Below, one piece after another: positions 57,312 to 64,000 of a DNA stretch of 64,000 bases. Numbering within the stretch: the first letter of the stretch is position 1; each line of letters starts with the position of its first letter. Source of the DNA: Smallanthus sonchifolius (taxonomy: Eukaryota > Streptophyta > Magnoliopsida > Asterales > Asteraceae); assembly GCA_023525975.1 (NCBI GenBank), contig CM042032.1:77212260-77276259 (forward strand), in the 5' to 3' direction. Both the position numbers and the translations under genes were made by a program. The notes beneath the pieces were generated by a model that was not told the origin of the DNA, ran no database searches, and saw only the letters and a program-made list of their open reading frames with translations.

Positions 57312-59211
57312 TTAACCGAATTCAATTTTCCCGTTTAATCGACTACACGTTTACGAATACGCTATTTTTTTTCTAATAAATACTATATATTTTGCCAAAC
57401 AATAATTGTTCATCTTTGTCAAATAATAATTATATATTTTCGGTCGAAGCGGAACTCTCTAGATAACGCACACGGGTTTGCGGCTCGTTAATATTAATCA
57501 CTAGCTTAAAACTTGTTTTTATTGTTAACGAATCATTTAAGCTCAACGCGACTTAACCGTACACGCGCGTTTAATCTTTACGTAATCAATTATAACCATT
57601 TTAGCGCGCGTTTCATACCTTTCCCTTAACTCGGTTTGGGAATACGAACCCGCTGAATTGTGTTGACCATAGTTGACCAGTTGACTTTCGTTGACCAAGT
57701 TTGACCGAGTCCCGAAACTACCAAACATCACTTGATCTACATTGTACAACAATGGATCTAAGGGATAAAAGAGTTTGTTTGTCAAGAAATGGCTCAGGTT
57801 CGGGTTTTTACCCCGGAAAGACGAACTTAGATGTTAGATCCACCACCCAAAATGGCCACAGACCATCTGTCACCAGAAACAACCACGATATTAGTCACCC
57901 CGCTGTTGTAAACGCCAGATCTGTGGCTGGTTTTGCCGGAATCCTAGAACGCAGCCGCCTGGACTGGTATAAACCACCAGACCTGCCACCATCGTCATCG
58001 TTTGGAGTGCCAAGGCAGTCCTCGGAGGTGGTACACCACCAAAGCTCGCCGGAAAATTTTTTTGAAGTCTGGTTGTTCGCCGCCTAGCTCGACCACCGCC
58101 GCGAATCATGACTAAACCACCACCTCCATTGCGTTTAGGACGTCCTGATCTGCAGGAGGATGTGACGCACTCGCCAAGATTTTGACCGGAACCCTAGCTT
58201 CGCCGTGCTTCTCCGCCTTGCTCACCGTTAACCACCGTGGGATGCCGCCGTGGAGCCTCCTGCTCCGGCGATGGCGGCTGGAAGAGATAATGGGCTCTTG
58301 AGATCATTTTTTATGTTTTTAGGGTTTACAAATGGGTGCAAGGAAGAAAGAGTTGTATTTATATGTAGGGTTTTCAAAGTGGGTGAAAGAGTAGGTGGAT
58401 ACCGCGTGTCAAACCCGAACTTTATCGCATTTTCGTCCCCGTTAATTATTTCATGTTCATAATAAATATTAATGCTAACATAAATGTTGGGAAATAGTTA
58501 TAACGTTTTAGTTTATTATCGAGGGGTATCCGAGTCAGTGAACTCGTATGAGAACGCGTTTGATAGTTCTAACGTTTAACATTCTAGTTTTAAATTTTTA
58601 TTTCTCTAATAATGTTAAAATATGTATTTCTAATCTTTGTCGTACCAACGAACATATCGGTGATACACGTACCACTATCGTTGGTCTTATACGCACCTAT
58701 CACGGATTAACATTCGCATAAACGTAATACGTGTGTATTTATCTTAACATTCTTTTTCAATGAATATTAATACTTAATATTAAAAAAACTTGTTATTTTA
58801 ATTAATCGTCTCGTTGAATACCCGATATTAAACCAATGCCAGACGCGTTAAACGTTTAGCGTTTATCTTCTATCGAACGTTCCTAAAATTTCGTGACGAT
58901 TTGCACTTTAATAAATTTTAAATAATCGTCTGAAATAAATATTAATAAAAATTATTAATATTTAATATTAGTAGACAGATATCATGTTGTGTACCGGTTA
59001 GCAACCGTGTACGCGTTAATTTATTTAACCATAGACCGCGAGTCTATGTAAACATTATGTATGAGTAATATGTTATCTCACATCATACTATGATCCGTCA
59101 ATTAAGGCTACATATCAGATTCGTCCATTGGGCCTATAATTGGGCGTTTAATGAGCCGAGTCCAATTATAGTGAATTAACTATCAAGGTTTAATGACCCT
59201 AATTCAGGATT
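57312..59211 (-). repeat. LARD 5' LTR, second part
   Basis: It resumes with the TTAAC TSD copy and CGAATTC and matches 29713-31579 of the 3' LTR. It ends AATTCAGGATT and lacks the terminal GTCACA. A TATA box (ATATAAATAC, minus) lies near 58352-58362. Confidence 0.8.
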
Positions 59212-59488
59212 CATAATGGTTTCACCACGAAGTACCAAGAGGTTTATATATAGGAAGTACCAACGGCGTATCCACCACCCCTTGGATATGTCGTGACTAC
59301 TCCATTATTCCCGTTTAGTGTTTAGACTAATCCATCATTACCCCGTACCCTCATTATATTTATAGCACATAACATATAACATTTAATCACATTATCCACA
59401 TAATATTGTCTGGGGTACGGGTCCAGTATACTTACATTATCCTTAGGTAGTTCCTAAGTTCGTTCCTTGTCTAGTCTCTTTCCTGACC
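59209..59488. repeat. 280-bp direct repeat, right copy
   Basis: It matches 27179-27458 end to end with about ten substitutions and no indel that I can see. The first 3 bases (ATT) overlap the truncated LTR end. Confidence 0.85.
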
Positions 59489-60115
59489 CGAACCGCACTC
59501 TCAGCGTACCGTACTCGAAATCACCGTGCTCGTAACCGTCACTCTGATCTCCTTGGTATACGTGTGTGTGATAGTAGTGGTGATGGTGTTTGTGATTTCA
59601 AATGAATAGCTGAAGCCATCTATTTATAGGCTGAGTTAGGGTCCATGTCGGACCGTTATCCCTAGCGATGTCGGTCTGACATCCAAGTGAGACGGCTTAT
59701 TGGCTTGGCGAGCACATACCGGACCGTTATGTATATGATATCGGTCCGTTATGGACATAGTGGACTGCTATGCTTTCATGTCAGTCCGATATCTGTTTTA
59801 CACACGTCAGATCTCAATGATAAGTCATCCAACACGTGTCAGTACCAGAAATTTCGGCGCAATTGCGGTTATTGGACCACTATCCAACTGATATCGGTCC
59901 GATATCTGACCTTCGGCTCACTTCGGACAGATGGGAGGAATGATATCGGTCCGATATCTACTCCAACTTCAGAATTTTCATTTTCAGCCCTTGAACTTTA
60001 AGCCAATTGCATTCTAACCCTTATACTTTTAATGAAATGCCATTTTAACCCCTAGGGTTTCATCCAATGACCACTTCAGTCCTTCAACTTGTATTTTCTC
60101 AGAGATTGGGGTGTT
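59489..60115 (-). repeat. right part of the old LTR that hosts the LARD
   Basis: It begins CGAACCGCACTC directly after the 280-bp repeat. A minus-strand TATA (CTATAAATAG) lies at 59620-59629. Five inverted pairs with cores GGACCGTTAT and ATATCGGTCCGATATC lie at 59645-59960. The end, AGATTGGGGTGTTA, parallels that of the 4631-6042 LTR (AAGGTGTTACA). It belongs to the same lineage as that solo LTR. Confidence 0.55.
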
Positions 60116-60165
60116 AAAGTACGTTAGTAAAACTCGTCTAAGTGTGACTTTGGAAGATTTGTCGG

Positions 60166-61130
60166 TAGGGCTGTAAACGAACTGAACTAGACCTTGTTCG
60201 TATTCGTTTGTTAAAAATTTATCGGACTAACGAACTGTTCAGGAACACATAACCGAACAAAATTACTTTTCCGTGTTCATTTGTTAAGCAAAACAATTTG
60301 TTCATGTTTGTTTGTTAATTGTTTAAATGAACGTAAACGGACACAAACGAACGTAAATGAACATAAATTAAGTTGTAAAAAAAATTTTAACATTCTTAAT
60401 CTCAAACATTACAAAGTTAACTACTTAACATAATTATCTGAAAATACTTCAACATAATAACCATAAACATAATCATCTCAAAATAATAATAAAAGATTTA
60501 TGTTTTGTCACTTAATCAGTTTACAGTTTAAACTTTAAAAGTTATAAAGGATAACTTTACATAATAGTAACCAAGTTTTTCATCTGTTCCATTTTAGTCA
60601 CTCAAATTTTTTTTGTCTCATTTTAGTCACTCAAGTTTCTGATCTGTTCCATTTTAGCCTCTCAAACTTTTTTTTGTCTATTTAGTCACTCAAGTTTCAC
60701 ATGTTGTTCCAATATTTCGTAATTACAATGTTACGAATTACTTTTTTTATTTCATTTTATGGATGTGGTGAAAATAAAATCGAAAAAGGGTAAACGAACA
60801 ATAAAGTAAATATTATAAATGAAAAGATATAAAAAGTTAAAAGATTTAAATTGTAGGGAGATAATTAAAAATATGAAAAATATAAATGAAACCTTTAACA
60901 AACGAATATACACAAACGAACATAAACGAAAGTAAATGAACGAAGGCTCACGAACACGTTACCGAACGTTCACAAACACAATCGAACGGACGGAATCACT
61001 GTTCATGTTCGCTCATTTAACTAATCGAATAGAATTTCATGTTAATGTTCGTTCATTTATTAAATGAACGAACACAAACGAACTTATCGTCGAAATGTTC
61101 ACTGAACGTTCGATTTATTTACAGATCTAC
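60166..61130. mobile_element. hAT-like element with ACGAAC subterminal repeats
   Basis: The left end TAGGGCTGTAAACGAAC mirrors the right end (reverse complement TAGATCTGTAAATAAATCG). Dozens of AACGAAC/GTTCGTT motifs lie near both ends. No transposase was found. The TSD is unclear. A 'tttagtcactcaa' fragment lies inside at 60560-60720. Confidence 0.5.
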
Positions 61131-61289
61131 TTGTAGTCCGTCGCTAAATAACTGTCGGCAGTCCCTCTAGTAATTTCCAACGTTAATCTGTCAGAAATCA
61201 AATTACCCACACATTGATTTCCGTCTAAGAATCTCCGACGGATTTCTAATAGATTCGAACATAGGTGAAAGCCATTAGTTTTGCAGTGA
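61131..61289. repeat. possible CACTA-type right terminus
   Basis: It contains CCGTCGCTAAATA, TGTCGGCAG and CCGACGGATTTC subterminal-like motifs and ends TTTTGCAGTG (reverse complement CACTGCAAAA). No left partner is seen in the window. Confidence 0.25.
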
Positions 61290-61307
61290 TATCATTTAAC
61301 TTATAAT

Positions 61308-61876
61308 TAGGGATGGCAAAATAACCCGAGCCCGACGGGTATACCCGAAACCCGAAACATTCGGGACGGGTATACCCGAAACCCGACGGGTACGGGGCCG
61401 GGTATGAGATTAATTTTAAAAATTTTCGCGGGTTTGGGACGGGTATGGGATTAGGTGATACCCGACCCGATTACCCGAAACGACGTACCCGTTTACCCGA
61501 ATCATATACCTGAAAATTTTTAATTTTTATTTTTATATTCCCTTAACACATGCTTATTAATGCTTCATTTTAGAAGGTTTATTATGTGGAAATTTTTTAT
61601 TTTTTATTTTAAATATGTATTTATAAATATAAAAAAAAGAGTTATAGAAAAGTACACGACACATACCCGACGGGTATTGGCCTATACCCGCAAAATAACC
61701 CGATACCCGATACTAACGGGTATGCCCGATACCCGCGGGTATACCCGATACCCGACGGGTAATTACCCGACACAAACCCGACGGGTAATGGGACGGATAT
61801 GGGACATGATTTTACAACCGGATATGGGTTTGGGATTAACGATACCCGACCCGAACCCGACCCATTGCCATCCCTA
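61308..61876. mobile_element. hAT element with 8-bp TSD, ACCCGA-rich
   Basis: TAGGGATGGCAAAATAACCC and the inverted end CATTGCCATCCCTA are flanked by CTTATAAT on both sides (61300-61307, 61877-61884). The interior carries repeated GGGTATACCCGA motifs. No intact transposase. Confidence 0.85.
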
Positions 61877-61908
61877 CTTATAATAATGATTCATACTATA
61901 CTTTTCGT

Positions 61909-62498
61909 TCTAATTATTATAAAATAACGATTAAAAGAGAAGCCACTTGAACAGTGGCCGCACCATTAAAATGCTGACACGTATTTATTTTTTTTTTCAT
62001 TTTTATTTTCAACCCTTATGCTATATTTAATATACGTTTTTAGCCAGTTTTATTTTCTATTAATTTTGTTTTCTTTTAATAACTTTCGTTCGTTAACTTT
62101 TTTCAAAATACGGAGGGCGTGGTTGTTTTTAGTTTTTTTTGTCAACGTTCCGATAAAAAAAAATTGAAAACGGAGTTGTATTCAAAATCAAGTTTTTTTT
62201 GTATTGTTGCCTATAACGAGTGCCGTTACCGTTGTGGTATCATGACGAGCCGAACCTATTATGAGCGAACAACATCATTGTCGGTATTGGTATTATCGGA
62301 ACCCGTATCGGTATCCGCTTTTATGGTTTTCGACGACATGAACTGGTAATTTTTTATTGTGTTTTTTTCCCTTTTTTTATTATTTAGTTTTATGTTCTCT
62401 TTTATTAACATTGTTTTTTTCGTTCCGCCTACATTTTCGTTTAAATTTTATTAACGATAGGCCTGACACCCGCCGCGAATCGCGGGTATAACATCTAG
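61909..62498 (+). mobile_element. non-autonomous Helitron
   Basis: The 3' end has the hairpin ACCCGC-CGCGAATC-GCGGGT (62468-62487) followed by ATAACAT and CTAG, then T, the canonical Helitron terminus. The 5' end probably starts TCTAATTATTATAAAA at 61909. There is no Rep/helicase. Fragments of the same family lie at 6080 and 12134 in the opposite orientation. Confidence 0.7.
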
Positions 62499-62554
62499 TT
62501 ATTATAATTTCTCCCGTAAATAATAATTCTAAATAATATAAAAATAATATTATA

Positions 62555-62750
62555 AAATTATAATTTTCATAAAAAAAATAATACAGGTAGGCCGTGCCAT
62601 CAACTTTACCCCATTTTACATCAATCGTGTTAACTTTTTTAATTAATATAAAATTAACATTATAAAACTATAATTTCATTTAAAATAATAATACTGGTAG
62701 GCCTTGCCATCAAAAACACACTTGACCCCATTTTACATTAATCGTATCGA
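62555..62750 (+). repeat. tandem duplication, unit of about 100 bp, two copies
   Basis: ATAATACAGGTAGGCCGTGCC, CATTTTACATCAATCGT and flanking text recur as ATAATACTGGTAGGCCTTGCC and CATTTTACATTAATCGT about 110 bp later. Function unknown. Confidence 0.65.
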
Positions 62751-62773
62751 ATCAACAAACAAAGTACTAAATT

Positions 62774-63154
62774 GAATGATTTCAGAACCGGACCGGATGT
62801 TGAACCGGTTTCATTACCGGTTCACTGGTCAGACCGGTCGGACCGGATTTAAGAACCGAACGACGTCATAAATATTATAAAAATATATCAATCCAAACAA
62901 CCATTAATCTTTCAAAACCACCAACAAGTCAATTCCAATAGTCTTAAACTAACAATTAGCTACGAAATACGCAACCAAGAGACTTAAAAAGGTTAAAAAC
63001 ATAAATATATATATATATATTAGACAACCGGTCCGACCACCCGGTTTTCCGGTCCGACCGCCGGTCGCTGACTGTTTCAACATACGTAACCGGACCGGTC
63101 AGATCACCGGTTCCCGGTCCGACCGGCCGGGCCGGTCCGGTCTTCAAAACACTG
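62774..63154. mobile_element. hAT MITE, ACCGG-rich
   Basis: The right end CCGGTCCGGTCTTCAAAACACTG and the decayed left end (GAATGATTTCAGAACCGG) are inverted. CTAAATT lies at both flanks (62767, 63155). Dense ACCGGTC motifs lie near both ends. A (TA)n run occurs at 63003-63021. No coding is seen. Confidence 0.65.
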
Positions 63155-63301
63155 CTAAATTCATTTTCTTTTCACAAATTACCCCTTTATTTTATTTTTT
63201 TGTCCAATTCTGAAGCCCAGCCATAATATACACTTAAAACTGTGTTGCCATATTGACTTCGAATTCATGCGGATCATGTCCATAATAAGAGGATACATCC
63301 T

Positions 63302-63310
63302 CTATAAATA
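63302..63310 (+). promoter_or_regulatory. TATA box of the terpene synthase-like gene
   Basis: CTATAAATA lies 66 bp upstream of the ATG at 63376, a normal plant spacing that gives a short 5' leader of about 40 nt. Confidence 0.65.
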
Positions 63311-63375
63311 CTATTGAATACCCAACCTAATGTTATACTCATCCATAAGATTTCTGGCAAACTCCCATTCCAGAA

Positions 63376-63462
63376 ATGGCCACAACTGAATCTAACAATG
63401 TCCTCCAAGCCAAAGCACAAAGCACCATAGAGCCCGCACGTCCTTTGGCCAACTTTTGTTAA
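63376..63462 (+). pseudogene. sesquiterpene synthase N-terminus, truncated after 27 codons
   Basis: The ATG (context CAGAAATGG) opens a short frame with a polar, Asn/Gln-rich head ending in ARPLANF at codons 21-27, then Cys and stop. Plant cytosolic sesquiterpene synthases (TPS-a, e.g. germacrene A or caryophyllene type) begin this way, with RP(L/V)ANF followed by P-S-x-W-G-D. They convert farnesyl diphosphate into sesquiterpenes. Here the sequence leaves the family right after the Phe codon and enters a TGTTAAAT...TTAACA LTR-like block. The rest of the gene would lie beyond the LTR, outside the window. No signal or plastid peptide is seen, fitting a cytosolic enzyme. The identification rests on one short motif plus promoter context, so it is moderate. 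The allele is probably dead. Confidence 0.6.
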
Positions 63463-63991
63463 ATTTTATGTTTGCTTATTTCAATTTAATAATCCTTATT
63501 TTCTTTTTCTCTGCATTGTTTACGAGCCCACTGTGTTGCCCGCATCATGTTGTTGTTGTTGGGCTTTATAACTCCAAGTCCAAGTGAAGATCAAGCCCAA
63601 GTCTTCTGTCCAAGATCAAGATGTGAAGCCCTAATAAAGTATCAGTTCTTCCATGCATAAACGATTACATCTAAAGTCAAAATGAGACTTCTTTTCTTGC
63701 CATATGCAACTCCATGGAAGACACCATGCGCCTCTGTTGATTCTAACGGCTCTCTCCATGATTATTGCTCTGATTGAAGCTCCTTCAGAAATTAAACAAC
63801 AACCGCCCCTTTATATATGGTGCGGCTCCCCTTTGTTGATTTAAGCAGCATTATTCAAGAAGCATTCACAATGTAGCCACCGATTCCCTTCTGGTATTTT
63901 AGGGTTTCATACCCATTTCTTGTTTATAGTTCAATAAAGCTTTAAGCTTTAGGGTTTAACCCTTTTTTGTCTGAATTCATCTTTGTTAACA
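63457..63991 (+). repeat. LTR inserted in terpene synthase exon 1
   Basis: It starts TGTTAAATTTTATG and ends TCTTTGTTAACA, a TGTTAA...TTAACA inverted pair 535 bp apart. It has a TATATA promoter-like string near 63811 and an AATAAAGC poly-A signal near 63933. The internal part of the element would continue past the window; no PBS is visible in the last 9 bases. Confidence 0.55.
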
Positions 63992-64000
63992 CAATAGTGT

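Larger units (their letters stand above)
27459..59211 (-). mobile_element. LARD-like LTR element (large LTRs, non-coding interior), carrying two nested retrotransposons
   Basis: The LTRs are 27459-31585 (3') and 41897-44111 plus 57312-59211 (5', split), each about 4.1 kb. A polypurine tract (GAGAAGGGAAGAA, minus) abuts the 3' LTR, and a PBS (TTGGTACCAGAGCC, minus) abuts the 5' LTR. The interior without inserts is about 3.8 kb and shows no gag or pol. Large LTRs around a non-coding interior are the layout of LARDs, which borrow proteins from other elements. The outer end of the 5' LTR lacks about 6 bp. Confidence 0.7.

Noticed and set aside
24656..61289. One giant CACTA element bounded by CACTACAATG and TTTTGCAGTG
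   Set aside because: The two ends are not good inverted repeats, their subterminal motifs differ and no transposase is seen.

Overview
This is a 64 kb piece of plant nuclear DNA made almost entirely of transposable elements, many nested inside one another. The bases point to a eudicot, most probably Asteraceae. The only clear host-gene start (63376) reads like the N-terminus of an Asteraceae-type sesquiterpene synthase. The Athila, Tekay-like and gypsy families, the TA-rich spacers and the hAT MITEs fit such a genome. The family names rest on motifs I recognise, not on a search. I see no bacterial-style operon, no CRISPR array and no rRNA or tRNA gene.

Layout. 1-1342: decayed LINE whose ORF1-like frame runs, past one stop codon, into a GYF domain. 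1343-3353: TIR DNA transposon with a SINE-like insert and a hAT MITE (8-bp TSD) inside. 4631-6042: solo LTR. 6440-6785: hAT MITE. 7034-12133: minus-strand gypsy element with gag and protease but no RT or integrase, and a plus-strand antisense ORF of the 'putative gypsy type transposon' family. 12954-16210: DNA elements with a 12-bp minisatellite and a 40-bp tandem repeat. 17030-24456: hAT transposase remnant split by a copia element (17525-24318). The copia integrase is split by a solo LTR (18355-21870), which is split by another solo LTR (19178-21042). 24934-25950: nested MITEs.

26.5-60.1 kb is the largest nest. A degenerate LTR was hit by a LARD-like minus-strand element (27459-59211) with LTRs of about 4.1 kb. 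Its non-coding interior took in a young TR-GAG element (35110-41629: LTRs, PBS, intact gag, PPT, no pol). Its right LTR took in a 13.2-kb defective Athila element (44112-57311). The LARD is flanked by a 280-bp direct repeat instead of a 5-bp TSD. 60.1-63.2 kb holds hAT elements and a Helitron. At 63302-63456 a sesquiterpene synthase promoter and first 27 codons are cut off by an LTR that runs to the window end.

How it works together: there is no functioning gene network here. The one intact coding frame of note is the TR-GAG gag. Most other frames are broken, and many of the stops are what cytosine deamination of methylated CAG, CAA, CGA or TGG codons would give.

The most interesting pattern is regulatory. 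Several unrelated LTRs carry arrays of short palindromes that differ in sequence but sit at a fixed place, starting roughly 9-35 bp upstream of the TATA box, or in one family in the transcript leader. Arm changes between copies keep the dyad symmetry. In the Athila element the same palindrome and TATA module recurs internally, ahead of the ATHILA ORF-1-like frame.
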